64,000 nt of DNA from Pseudomonadota bacterium (lineage in GTDB: Bacteria; Pseudomonadota; Gammaproteobacteria; Burkholderiales; Eutrophovitaceae): positions 1-64,000 of the forward strand of contig JAQBTV010000002.1 in the NCBI GenBank assembly GCA_027624715.1, given 5' to 3'. The position numbers were made by a program, and so were the translations under genes. Position 1 is the stretch's first letter. Each line of letters opens with the position of its first letter. The notes under the pieces were generated by a model. That model saw only the letters and a program-made list of their open reading frames with translations, was not told the origin of the DNA and searched no databases. Positions 1-7,439 of the stretch are shown here, in pieces.

Positions 1-189
1 GCAGCTAAGAAAAAGCCAGCAGCTAAGAAAAAGCCAGCAGCTAAGAAAAAGCCAGCAGCTAAGAAAAAGGTAGCGGCTAAGAAAAAGCCAGCAGCTAAGA
101 AAGTAGCAGCTAAGAAAAAGCCAGCAGCTAAGAAAAAGGCAGCGGCTAAGAAAAAGCCAGCAGCTAAGAAAGTAGCAGCTAAAAAGCCA
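1..189 (+). repeat. In-frame tandem repeat (18-bp and 15-bp units) coding AAKKKP/AAKKV
   Basis: The 18-bp unit gcagctaagaaaaagcca occurs three times perfectly from position 1 and then with single-base variants. It is interspersed with 15-bp units encoding AAKKV. A larger period of 69 bp (23 residues) is visible from about position 61. All unit lengths are multiples of three, so gain or loss of units changes only tail length. The repeat is coding and has no spacers, so it is not a CRISPR array. Confidence 0.9.
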
Positions 190-273
190 GTTAGAAGAAC
201 AGCTGCAGCACCACGCTCTATGGCTGCGCCCGCAGCTTGGCCATTTCCGGTCGCTGGTAACCGACTCGGCTAG
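1..273 (+). CDS. Histone H1-like Lys/Ala-rich protein, C-terminal part (partial)
   Basis: Frame 1 is open from the window edge to TAG at 271-273, giving 90 residues with no start inside the window. Residues 1 to about 63 are tandem AAKKKP / AAKKV units. A short non-repeated tail follows, containing PVRRT and ending PAAWPFPVAGNRLG. Lys/Ala/Pro repeats of this type occur in bacterial histone H1-like nucleoid proteins and in PhaF-type phasin tails. The AWPFP ending is one I associate with betaproteobacterial H1-like proteins, which bind DNA non-specifically. The missing N-terminus prevents excluding a phasin-like or other protein with a basic tail. An inverted repeat lies just downstream at 282-328. 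Confidence 0.75.
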   Translation, partial: AAKKKPAAKKKPAAKKKPAAKKKVAAKKKPAAKKVAAKKKPAAKKKAAAKKKPAAKKVAAKKPVRRTAAAPRSMAAPAAWPFPVAGNRLG

Positions 274-281
274 TCCTCGAT

Positions 282-328
282 ACTCGCAGATTGGTATTCA
301 ATTTTTATTTAGCTGCTGATCTGCGAGT
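282..328 (+). terminator. Possible transcription terminator stem-loop
   Basis: A perfect 10-bp inverted repeat (ACTCGCAGAT at 282-291 and ATCTGCGAGT at 319-328) lies directly after the H1-like stop codon. The loop is about 27 nt and AT-rich, and only a short T run follows. It could be a weak terminator or a protein-binding palindrome; the long loop makes this uncertain. Confidence 0.4.
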
Positions 329-441
329 TTATCTAAGGGCTGGTCCCAGGTCGGGATTGCCTTCCCTATTTTGTCGCATGTTTGAGTTAGCCAGTAAATT
401 ACGTTAGACTCAGTTTACGGTAATTTCAATTCAGCTAGCTA

Positions 442-930
442 ATGCGAAACAAAATTTATTTAACAATTTTTGTTATTTATGTATCGGCCCTTTTTTCGAC
501 CACTTCCAATGCGAATGATGTTGCAGAGCTTGTAACGGTCGTACCGATAGGGGGTGCGTTTAGTGATGTGAGGGACAGAGTAATCTTCGCTGTTGAGAGT
601 CAAGGGCTTGTGGTTGATCATGTGTCTGATGTCGGCGGTATGCTTTTTCGTACAGGTAAGGATTTGGGGGAAAACGAAACAATTTACGAAAATGCTGAGG
701 TACTGGAGTTTTGTAGCGCTCTGTATTCAAGGCGTATGGCGGAATTTGCACCAGCGTTTCTAGCTTTTTGTCCTTATGCAATTTCGGTCTACACCCTGTA
801 CGGAGAGCCGCACATTACCTATGTGGCGTTTAAACGCATTGCTCGAAATGTTGCAGATGATAAAACTCGGGAAGTACTCCAGCAAATTGATGACCTCTTA
901 AAGGATATTGTTAGAGAGGCTTCCTTATAA
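442..930 (+). CDS. Secreted DUF302-family protein
   Basis: A 162-residue protein of the DUF302 (TT1751-like alpha/beta) family. Residues 1 to about 24 form a signal peptide (basic start, hydrophobic core, cleavage near TSNA-ND), implying export to the periplasm. Family hallmarks are FCSA at 90-93 and FCPYAISVY at 109-117, each with one conserved Cys. The biochemical role of DUF302 is not established; members have been linked to small-ligand binding and to sulfur or metal contexts. It appears to be a single-gene unit, with no partner on its strand and a convergent gene downstream. Confidence 0.85.
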   Translation: MRNKIYLTIFVIYVSALFSTTSNANDVAELVTVVPIGGAFSDVRDRVIFAVESQGLVVDHVSDVGGMLFRTGKDLGENETIYENAEVLEFCSALYSRRMAEFAPAFLAFCPYAISVYTLYGEPHITYVAFKRIARNVADDKTREVLQQIDDLLKDIVREASL

Positions 931-966
931 AATATTCGATTGCGGATATCTTATAAGTCACTGTAT

Positions 967-1569
967 TTAACATTCGGCAGAGCCATCTGGTGGCGTCGGA
1001 TGCGGATTGAAGTGAAACGCGTGATGCACCTCGTCTTCGTGTATAAAAGCGATGTCATATCGTTTTTGATTAAGTAGCGTAATGAAAGGCGTTTCACCTT
1101 TTGACAAAGTTGATTTTAGAATCTTTTCTAAATCACTTGCGTTGATTGGATCGTAGGGTTTATTTTTATGCGCCAAATGCTCAATCAGCATAGGTAGGTC
1201 TCGGTCAGAGATTAGTCCGATATGCCGGTTCCAAGATCCGAGCATTCGACCATGATTATCAAGCCACAATTGATCGAGGCTTGGGATAACTTCATTGGTC
1301 TGTGTCTTGAAATGAATTGATGTATCGTCCGATCCAATAGACAGTACGTAAGGTGTGTATTTAAGTGATACAAATACTCTTTGTGGACCATTTTGGAAAA
1401 ACCACCTACCTGTTTTATCCTCTGTATAGTGTGCATTAATAAAATCTATTAATCCTTGATGATGTATTTTTTCTCTTTTGATCAGCCAATTACCCCGATT
1501 GTCCAGTGTTAGCCAGTTATAAACGTCTGGGACATTAGGCCATTTTATGTTAGGTTTAGTTATCAGCAT
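967..1569 (-). CDS. Conserved hypothetical protein (DUF2946/DUF2944-like, betaproteobacterial)
   Basis: A 200-residue soluble protein with no signal peptide or membrane segment. The N-terminus (KWPNVPDVYNWLTLDNRGNW) and the middle (RWFFQNGPQRVFVSL, near residues 55-70) resemble a conserved family of unknown function that I know from Burkholderiales, where members begin with a similar WPNVP-x-WLxLD-RGxW block. I cannot fix the Pfam number from memory. The extra C-terminal 40 residues (HHAFHFNPHPTPPDG) look low in conservation. It converges on the DUF302 gene, and a GST relic lies directly upstream on the other strand. No function can be given. Confidence 0.6.
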   Translation of the reverse strand: MLITKPNIKWPNVPDVYNWLTLDNRGNWLIKREKIHHQGLIDFINAHYTEDKTGRWFFQNGPQRVFVSLKYTPYVLSIGSDDTSIHFKTQTNEVIPSLDQLWLDNHGRMLGSWNRHIGLISDRDLPMLIEHLAHKNKPYDPINASDLEKILKSTLSKGETPFITLLNQKRYDIAFIHEDEVHHAFHFNPHPTPPDGSAEC

Positions 1570-1603
1570 AAGTGGAAAATAACCTATTTCCGTAAGAATA
1601 AAT

Positions 1604-1800
1604 ATGATTGATTTCTATTATTTATCAGGGTCTCCCTATGCTTGGCGTGTTTGGTTGGCTCTAGAGCACAAGAGTTTGCAATATCAATGAATCAACCTCT
1701 CGGTCCAAAATGGAGACTTTAAAAAAGAATCTTTCCTAACAATGAACCCTCGTGGCAAAGTTCCTGTGCTCGTCGATGGAAAGTCAAAAATTAATTGATG
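1604..1800 (+). pseudogene. Glutathione S-transferase N-terminal relic
   Basis: ATG at 1604 opens a 28-codon frame (MIDFYYLSGSPYAWRVWLAL...) that stops at TGA 1688-1690. It matches the GST N-terminal thioredoxin-like fold, where SPYxxRVxLAL is the glutathione-site region. After a frameshift the reading resumes near 1695 as LSVQNGDFKKESFLTMNPRG followed by KVPVLVDG, which is the next GST segment (NPxGKVPxLxDG with the conserved cis-Pro). It stops again near 1797. The helical C-terminal domain is absent; dusA on the opposite strand begins 55 bp later. This is an inactivated, truncated GST gene. Confidence 0.85.
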
Positions 1801-1855
1801 GTGGGACACGTATCGATTTGCCCGGTACTCCTGCATCTTTGAGAGGGAGAGCGCG

Positions 1856-2827
1856 TTAATAAACTTCTTGGTAGGCGCGCATAATTAAGTCTGGATCATT
1901 GTGTTTTAGATGATTTGGATTGGAAAGGGCGCGCCTCCACATTCTCGCCCCTTTGCGACCATGAAAGAGACCCATAAGATGTTTGGTAACTGATTTTAAT
2001 GGGATACCGCTGCGAACTTGATCTACAGCGTAGTTATGTATTCGTAACATGATGTTGTCTAGATTTTGAGTAGCACTTCCATGAATGGATTGACTTAATT
2101 TCCCTAGGAGCTCAGGAGAATGGTAAATGGCCCGCCCAATCATGACACCATCAACTTTTTTCAAAATAGAGTCGAACTCAGTGTGTTCGTTTAGTCCGCC
2201 ATTTATGACGAATGTGCAATCCGGATATTCTTGCTTCAGTCTATAGACAAATTCGTAGTTAAGCAGAGGTACTTCACGATTTTTCTTAGGGGACAGTCCT
2301 TTTAAAACGGCAATACGTGCATGGACGATAAAGGTTGTACAACCAGCATCGCGTATTGTCCCGACAAATTGAGAAACAAAATCATAGCTATCATAATCAT
2401 CGACGCCCAAGCGATGTTTGACTGTGATGGGAATATTTGTTGCCTCGCTCATAGATTTTACGCATTGAGCAACTAATTCATGCTTGAGCATTAGCGAAGC
2501 GCCAAAGTTACCTTTTTGAACGCTCTCAGAGGGGCATCCACAATTGAGATTGATTTCGTCGTAGCTCCAACGAGATGCGAGTGTTGTACAGTATTTTAGT
2601 TCCTCTGGAGCGCTCCCACCCAATTGCAGCGCAAGTGGATGTTCTTCCTCAGAAAAGTCTAAATGACGTTTCTGATCCCCATGGATAATTGCTCCAGTGG
2701 TGACCATCTCGGTGTAGAGCATTGCGTGTGGTGCAAATAGTCGGAATAAAAACCGGCAGTGCCTATCTGACCAATCAAGCATCGGTGCGGTACATAGTCT
2801 GTGTGGATCTTCAAGTACTGTACTCAT
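1856..2827 (-). CDS. dusA: tRNA-dihydrouridine(20/20a) synthase DusA
   Basis: A 323-residue flavoenzyme that reduces uridine to dihydrouridine in the tRNA D-loop using NADPH and FMN. Visible features are CTAPMLDWSDRHCR at 12-25 (FMN-binding start of the TIM barrel), NLNCGCPS at 93-100 with the catalytic Cys, a VKHRLGVDD phosphate/tRNA segment, VINGG and the IGRAIY phosphate grip. Length and the C-terminal HLMGLFHGRKGAR segment fit DusA rather than DusB or DusC. It lies downstream of the FAH-family gene on the same strand with a 150-bp gap, so probably has its own promoter. Confidence 0.95.
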   Translation of the reverse strand: MSTVLEDPHRLCTAPMLDWSDRHCRFLFRLFAPHAMLYTEMVTTGAIIHGDQKRHLDFSEEEHPLALQLGGSAPEELKYCTTLASRWSYDEINLNCGCPSESVQKGNFGASLMLKHELVAQCVKSMSEATNIPITVKHRLGVDDYDSYDFVSQFVGTIRDAGCTTFIVHARIAVLKGLSPKKNREVPLLNYEFVYRLKQEYPDCTFVINGGLNEHTEFDSILKKVDGVMIGRAIYHSPELLGKLSQSIHGSATQNLDNIMLRIHNYAVDQVRSGIPLKSVTKHLMGLFHGRKGARMWRRALSNPNHLKHNDPDLIMRAYQEVY

Positions 2828-2979
2828 TGAGCTTAATAGCTTTTTGATGCTTTAACTTTATTCACGTCTTAGCTCAGCCTAGCAAGTATTACAACTTTTG
2901 AATGAAAAAAAGTTGAGAGTTATGGGGTGTCTTAAGCCTTTCGGGGGGGTGAGGTTTCAAAATGCTTGACGGTTACATT

Positions 2980-3828
2980 TTATCGATCGGCTACAACAGC
3001 TTGTTTCTGTTCACCTAAGCCATCGATACCAAGCCGCATTTTATCTCCAATCTTTAGGAATACGGGCTCAGGTTTGGTTCCCATGCCAACTCCTGGAGGT
3101 GTGCCGGTAGAAATAATATCGCCGGGATGTAGCGTCACAAAGTATGAGAGATAGGAAATTAATTTTTCGATACCAAATATCATGGTGTTGGTATTTCCTG
3201 TTTGCCTCCTCTTGCCATTGAGGTCTAGCCACATCGCTAAGTTGTGCGGATTCGTGATTTCATCTTTGGTAACTAACCAAGGTCCTACGGGTGCGAACGT
3301 GTCAAAGCTTTTCCCTTTTGACCATTGGTTACCATGCTCCAGTTGCCACTCACGCTCGGAAACATCGTTACATATTGTGTATCCCGCAACATGTGAGAGC
3401 GCATCTGATTCATTGACGTTCTTGGTTTTTTTTCCGATTACAACAGCCAGCTCTACTTCCCAATCGCCTTTGATTGAGTTTTTAGGCAGCCTAACATCGT
3501 CGTTCGGTCCGTTGAGTGAACTAATTGCTTTCATAAACACGACTGGTTCAGTTGGAATCGGCGCATTAGATTCTTTGGCATGATCAGCATAATTAAGACC
3601 AATGCAGATTAACTTAGATATGCCAGATACCGGTATTCCAAGTCGCGGGTTGCCGGAGACTTTGGGTAGAGTGTTTAAGTTCAGTTTGGTAATTTCCTCT
3701 ATTCCGCCGCGGCTAAGGAAGTCTCCGTTAATATCCGAGATCGTGTTAGACAAATCACGAAGACTCCCCTCAGAATCGAGTATTCCAGGTTTCTCTTGCC
3801 CAATGTCTCCGTAACGTAAAAGTTTCAT
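2980..3828 (-). CDS. Fumarylacetoacetate hydrolase-family protein (probable 2,4-diketo-3-deoxy sugar-acid hydrolase)
   Basis: A 282-residue FAH-superfamily enzyme. Metal-ligand positions are visible as DWEVELAVVIG (Glu124, Glu126) and NDVSER (Asp155), followed by KGKSFDTFAPVGPW and STGTPPGVGMG, the substrate-loop motifs of the family. These enzymes cleave C-C bonds of 2,4-dioxo acids with Mg2+ or Mn2+. The adjacent SDR gene ends 29 bp upstream on the same strand and a UxaA-type dehydratase is divergent. I infer the last step of a non-phosphorylative L-fuconate/L-rhamnonate-like route (2,4-diketo-3-deoxy acid to pyruvate plus a hydroxy acid), as in LRA6-type hydrolases. A ureidoglycolate lyase or oxaloacetate decarboxylase role cannot be excluded by sequence alone. 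Confidence 0.85.
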   Translation of the reverse strand: MKLLRYGDIGQEKPGILDSEGSLRDLSNTISDINGDFLSRGGIEEITKLNLNTLPKVSGNPRLGIPVSGISKLICIGLNYADHAKESNAPIPTEPVVFMKAISSLNGPNDDVRLPKNSIKGDWEVELAVVIGKKTKNVNESDALSHVAGYTICNDVSEREWQLEHGNQWSKGKSFDTFAPVGPWLVTKDEITNPHNLAMWLDLNGKRRQTGNTNTMIFGIEKLISYLSYFVTLHPGDIISTGTPPGVGMGTKPEPVFLKIGDKMRLGIDGLGEQKQAVVADR

Positions 3829-3857
3829 TTAGATCTCCCCCTGTATTAATTATGAGT

Positions 3858-4601
3858 TTAGATAGTTATTCCGCCGTCAACCGCGATTGTTTGCCCAGTC
3901 ATGAACTTCGATTCATCAGACGCGAGGTACACCGCTATATGGGCAATTTCTTCTGGTGTTCCAAGCCGGCCCATGGGTTGTCGGCTAATGAAATTTTTTC
4001 GAGCCGCAGTGATATCTCCAGTGGCTTGCATTCTCTCCGATAGACTTGGTGTGTCGACAGTGCCTGGGCAAATGGCATTTGCACGAATGCCTTGCGCCAC
4101 ATAATCAGCTGCTATTGATTTAGTGAGCCCAATTACCGCGGCTTTTGTAGCACCATAGGCGAAGCGGTTTACGAATCCCTTGATTGATCCTGCAACCGAG
4201 GCAATATTAATAATACTGCCATTTTTCTTAGCTAATAGATGAGGTAAAAATGATTTGGTGACCATAAACATACTTTTAACATTTAGGTCAAACGAATAGG
4301 CCCAGTCTTCTTGGCTACATTCCATAATGGTGCCGTGATGTACGTAGCCAGCGCAGTTGAGGATCACGTCTATGTTGTCGTACTCAACTGCTGCCGACTG
4401 GATAGCCGCATGATCTAGAACGTTCAGAACCTTGGTTGTGACTCCACTAATATCTGCCAATTCTCTCAGTTTGTCCTTATTTACGTCAGTGGCAATTATG
4501 CGTGCACCTGCTTGTGCAAAGGCAATTACTGACGCTCTCCCAATGCCTTGTGCACTTGCAGTTACGAATATTGTTTTTCCAGCGAGTCGATTTGAAGGCA
4601 T
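3858..4601 (-). CDS. SDR oxidoreductase (probable 2-keto-3-deoxy-sugar-acid 4-dehydrogenase)
   Basis: A 247-residue classical short-chain dehydrogenase. The open frame extends upstream to 4754, but the added 51 residues (Cys/His-rich, no homology to SDRs) would run into the divergent promoter. I therefore choose ATG at 4601, which gives MPSNRLAGKTIFVTASAQGI. Cofactor motif TASAQGIG is at 14-21 with an Asp after beta2 (TDV), suggesting NAD+. NCAG follows, with Ser135, Tyr149 and Lys153 as catalytic residues. It resembles the BDH2 / 2-keto-3-deoxy-L-fuconate dehydrogenase branch. Being next to the FAH hydrolase and opposite the dehydratase supports a 4-oxidation step producing the 2,4-diketo acid. 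No strong Shine-Dalgarno is seen. Confidence 0.85.
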   Translation of the reverse strand: MPSNRLAGKTIFVTASAQGIGRASVIAFAQAGARIIATDVNKDKLRELADISGVTTKVLNVLDHAAIQSAAVEYDNIDVILNCAGYVHHGTIMECSQEDWAYSFDLNVKSMFMVTKSFLPHLLAKKNGSIINIASVAGSIKGFVNRFAYGATKAAVIGLTKSIAADYVAQGIRANAICPGTVDTPSLSERMQATGDITAARKNFISRQPMGRLGTPEEIAHIAVYLASDESKFMTGQTIAVDGGITI

Positions 4602-4819
4602 AATTAGCATGATTGATTTGGGATGATACAATATTGTGCCATAGTGTGGGGCTAAGCTTAGATAGCGGAACAGACTAAGTTTTGGAAGGTGTGACTTTTC
4701 TCTTTCAAGGCAACCGGCAAATGTATGGTGACACCAGAAGCATCGTTTTTTCACTGTTTCAGATTGCCACGGTCGGATAAGAACACAAACATATAACTAC
4801 TTACTTAAGGAGTAGATCA
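4602..4819. promoter_or_regulatory. Divergent promoter region of the sugar-acid cassette
   Basis: A 218-bp gap separates the SDR (leftward) from the UxaA-family gene (rightward). It must hold both promoters and any operator. A good Shine-Dalgarno (AAGGAG at 4807-4812) precedes the rightward ATG. No operator could be assigned by eye and no regulator gene is adjacent. Confidence 0.5.
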
Positions 4820-6343
4820 ATGCTTCAAACGGCAGACCTTACAATAAGACTAAATGCTGCGGATGATGTAGTGATTGCGAGAACTGAACTCCCGCGGGGG
4901 ACGGAAATTCTAAAGGAGAAAATCAGAACTACGGGGGTTATACCCGCTGGACATAAGGTAGCGGTGAGGTCTTTGAACATTGGGGACTGTGTGCGAAGAT
5001 ATAATCAAATTATTGGCTTTGTCACTCAGCCAATAATTTCGGGTGATCATGTGCATGTGCACAATTTGGCGATGGGTGACTTTGAGCGAGATTATGCATT
5101 TTGTGAGGACTTCGTACCCACTGAACTAAATCCTCATCCAGCTACATTTATGGGGATTAAACGAACGGATGGGCGTGTCGCCACCCGCAACTACTTAGGT
5201 GTTATTTCCAGCGTGAATTGTTCGGCACATGTGTGTCGATTGATTGCCAAATTTTTCAATGACGAAGTAATGGCGGATTATCCGAATATTGATGGGGTAG
5301 TGCCAATACATCACCGTACAGGCTGCGGTATGGCGGCAGAAGGGGAGCCCATGGAATACCTGAGACGGACTCTCGGTGGGTATGCCATACATCCTAACTT
5401 TTACTCGACATTACTGATTGGTCTCGGTTGTGAGGCTAATCAAATTAATAATTTGCTTGCGGCACAAGGTTTGAGTAGGAGTGACCAATTAAAAGCCTTC
5501 ACGATTCAAGAGGTCGGTGGAACTCGAAAGACTGTTCAACAAGGTATCGATATGATCAAGGAGATGCTAGCTGATGCGAACAAAGTCGAACGTCAACCAG
5601 CTTCAGCGAGTCATTTGATTCTTGGGCTGGAGTGTGGCGGGTCTGATGGGTATTCAGGAATCTCAGCAAATCCTGCATTGGGTGCGGCGGCAGATCTTCT
5701 TGTACAAAATGGCGGTACTGCCATTTTGAGTGAAACCCCAGAGGTTTATGGCGCAGAGCATTTATTGACACGTAGAGCAGCGTCGAGGAAGGTTGGAGAA
5801 AAGCTGGTTGAACGGATTAAATGGTGGGAAGACTATACGACGAAACTGGGTGGGGAGATGAACAATAACCCATCTCCGGGAAATAAAGCTGGTGGTTTAA
5901 CAACGATTTTAGAAAAATCTCTTGGGGCTGTAGCAAAAGGCGGCACGGAATGCATGATGGAGGTGTACAAGTATGCGGAACAAGTTACTCAAAAGGGTTT
6001 TGTATTTATGGATACTCCGGGTTATGACCCAGTATCAGTAACAGGACATGTTGCTGGTGGAGCTAATATAGCTTGTTTTACGACCGGTCGAGGCTCCGCA
6101 TACGGCTGCAAGCCTTCTCCGAGCATTAAATTGTCAACCAACACCTCTTTATTTAATAAGCAAGAAGATGACATAGATATCAATTGTGGCACTATTGTCG
6201 ATGGTACTTGCACAGTTGAGCAGGTTGGTCAGGAAATATTTAATCGAATTCTCGAAGTTGCTTCCGGAGATCAAACCAAGAGCGAGCAGTGGGGGTATGG
6301 CGAGGATGAGTTTGCGCCTTGGGTTCTCGGTCCTACGATGTAG
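4820..6343 (+). CDS. UxaA-family altronate-type dehydratase
   Basis: A 507-residue member of the D-altronate/galactarate dehydratase (UxaA/GarD) family. Residues 1 to about 90 form the small SAF-like N-terminal domain. The remainder is the large dehydratase domain with RTDGRVATRNYLGV, HRTGCGMA, GLECGGSDGYSGIS, ANPALGAAADLLV and the C-terminal NCGTIVDG. These enzymes remove water from aldonates, with Fe2+ or Mn2+, to give 2-keto-3-deoxy acids. The start is supported by AAGGAG eight bases upstream. The FAH and SDR genes opposite make an L-fuconate, L-galactonate or D-arabinonate type substrate more likely than D-altronate, since altronate catabolism would normally neighbour kinase and aldolase genes. 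Substrate is inferred, not seen. Confidence 0.85.
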   Translation: MLQTADLTIRLNAADDVVIARTELPRGTEILKEKIRTTGVIPAGHKVAVRSLNIGDCVRRYNQIIGFVTQPIISGDHVHVHNLAMGDFERDYAFCEDFVPTELNPHPATFMGIKRTDGRVATRNYLGVISSVNCSAHVCRLIAKFFNDEVMADYPNIDGVVPIHHRTGCGMAAEGEPMEYLRRTLGGYAIHPNFYSTLLIGLGCEANQINNLLAAQGLSRSDQLKAFTIQEVGGTRKTVQQGIDMIKEMLADANKVERQPASASHLILGLECGGSDGYSGISANPALGAAADLLVQNGGTAILSETPEVYGAEHLLTRRAASRKVGEKLVERIKWWEDYTTKLGGEMNNNPSPGNKAGGLTTILEKSLGAVAKGGTECMMEVYKYAEQVTQKGFVFMDTPGYDPVSVTGHVAGGANIACFTTGRGSAYGCKPSPSIKLSTNTSLFNKQEDDIDINCGTIVDGTCTVEQVGQEIFNRILEVASGDQTKSEQWGYGEDEFAPWVLGPTM

Positions 6344-6662
6344 TAAATGATTTCTTCTGTGCATTGGGTAATAATGAGTGATGTTTCCGGAGCCAAAGAT
6401 TTGGACTAAATAGTTTCAAAAACTATAGGATTGGCTCGGCGCGTAAATTTTAGGGCTAGGCCAACTAACGATAGATCCTAGAAAAATTGAGAAAAAATTA
6501 CTAAATTAATAGTCGTAGATGCAAATGTCCGCCAGTGGGCAGGGTTAGGGCTGCTGAAAAATTAAACAAATTAAATAAAGATAAAGTAGTAGTCAAAGTG
6601 TCCAACGGAGAGCAATCACGCAATTTTTAAAGGTACAGTTTGGGAGCGTCGAATATACGGCG
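6344..6662. other. Gene gap with possible TusA-like remnant
   Basis: This 319-bp gap holds many stops in all frames. The only recognisable piece is a 41-codon plus-strand frame at 6505-6630, described separately, and the likely 5' extension of the GNAT gene (open from about 6585). Nothing else was identified. Confidence 0.5.
6505..6630 (+). pseudogene. Possible TusA-like sulfurtransferase remnant
   Basis: An open frame without a normal start codon reads INSRRCKCPPVGRVRAAEKL, then NKLNKDKVVVKVSNGEQSRNF and stop. The pattern resembles the TusA/SirA fold (D-x-RGLxCPxPVLxAxKAL followed by a VxVxxxDPGSxxDF strand), including the CPxP-type Cys. It covers about half the family length and is preceded by a stop codon. 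The match is by eye and short, so it is tentative. Confidence 0.35.
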
Positions 6663-7052
6663 ATGCTCAATTTAAGGGAGCGTCAACTTAGAGCACCTAT
6701 AGGCTTGACTCTCACTAATTCCGACCTAGAAAATGAACGCAGGCAGCATCACTTTGGCCTCTTTAATTCATCTGGAGATCTGTGTGCTTGCGTTGTATTG
6801 TCAATGGAAAACTCTGGTCAGCAAGGTAAGTTGCGCCAGATGGCCGTTGCAAAAAAGTATCAGTTGTGTGGGATGGGACGTCTGCTTTTTGAGCACGTTG
6901 AGTCTTGGTGCCGCGTGCATGGAGTAAGTCAAATTGTGCTGAATGCACGCACATCGGTTAAAGGGTTCTATCATAAGTTAGGGTTCACCGAATATGGCGT
7001 CGAGTTTGTTCAGGCGACTTTGCCACATATTAAGATGTTAAAAACATTGTAA
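6663..7052 (+). CDS. GNAT-family N-acetyltransferase
   Basis: A 129-residue (from ATG) GNAT protein. The acetyl-CoA motif is KLRQMAVAKKYQLCGMGRLL (beta4 and the Q/R-x-x-G-x-G/A loop), followed by LNARTSVKGFYHKLGFTEYG (beta5-alpha4). Homology appears to start before the ATG: in frame upstream are codons for FLKVQFGSVEYTA, and family members carry an equivalent strand ahead of the LRxxxLRxPxGL block. No ATG, GTG or TTG lies in that upstream part; a GGAG at 6607-6610 precedes an ATC codon at 6615. Either translation begins at 6663 with a shortened first strand or at an unusual codon. The substrate is unknown. Confidence 0.75.
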   Translation: MLNLRERQLRAPIGLTLTNSDLENERRQHHFGLFNSSGDLCACVVLSMENSGQQGKLRQMAVAKKYQLCGMGRLLFEHVESWCRVHGVSQIVLNARTSVKGFYHKLGFTEYGVEFVQATLPHIKMLKTL

Positions 7053-7063
7053 TACACGGGTGA

Positions 7064-7420
7064 TGCTACTCTGTTAATTTTTATCATTTTAGCAAAATGT
7101 CTCTTGCAAGAGACATAATTATTGAGCGATGTCCTACATTAGAGGTTGAGGGGCAGATATATGGAGACTCCGGTTTAGGCGAGTAGATTCGATAGACAAT
7201 TTTTCGTAATTCTCAGATTACTGATGAGACTAATTTATTAATTATGCCTAATCTGGATGCGGTAAATATTACCTTTAAATTTGATGAAGGTCACTGTGGG
7301 AAAAGTTATTTCCATTGGCCCCATACTGCTTGGTCTGAATAGGGTCGTACTGTACCGACGCCAAAGACCGTGGTAAGCCGATTAGTGAATATGTCTGGGT
7401 TGTATTAGTCGATGCCGCAA
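7064..7420 (+). pseudogene. Relic of malic enzyme/phosphotransacetylase C-terminal domain
   Basis: Broken frames read, in order, SVNFYHFSKMSLARDIIIER, CPTLEVEGQIYGDSGLGE, stop, IR, stop, TIFRNSQITDETNLLIMPNL, DAVNITFK, then after frameshifts IGPILLGLNR and PTPKTVVSRLVNMSGLY. The order and content match the end of MaeB/Pta (KM...[58 protein letters not shown]), seen intact in maeB at 35766-38054 of this window. At least two in-frame stops and two shifts show it is dead. The N-terminal malic domain is missing. Either a lost paralogous maeB or a lost pta gene. Confidence 0.85.
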
Positions 7421-7439
7421 CGAACAGCTGATTTGTGGG

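Noticed and set aside
1-189. Regularly spaced repeats resembling a CRISPR array
   Set aside because: Units are directly tandem with no spacers, of 18 and 15 bp, and code in frame for AAKKKP/AAKKV.
4602-4754. N-terminal extension of the SDR protein (51 residues)
   Set aside because: The extension has no SDR homology, is Cys/His-rich by chance, and would occupy the divergent promoter region; ATG at 4601 matches the family.
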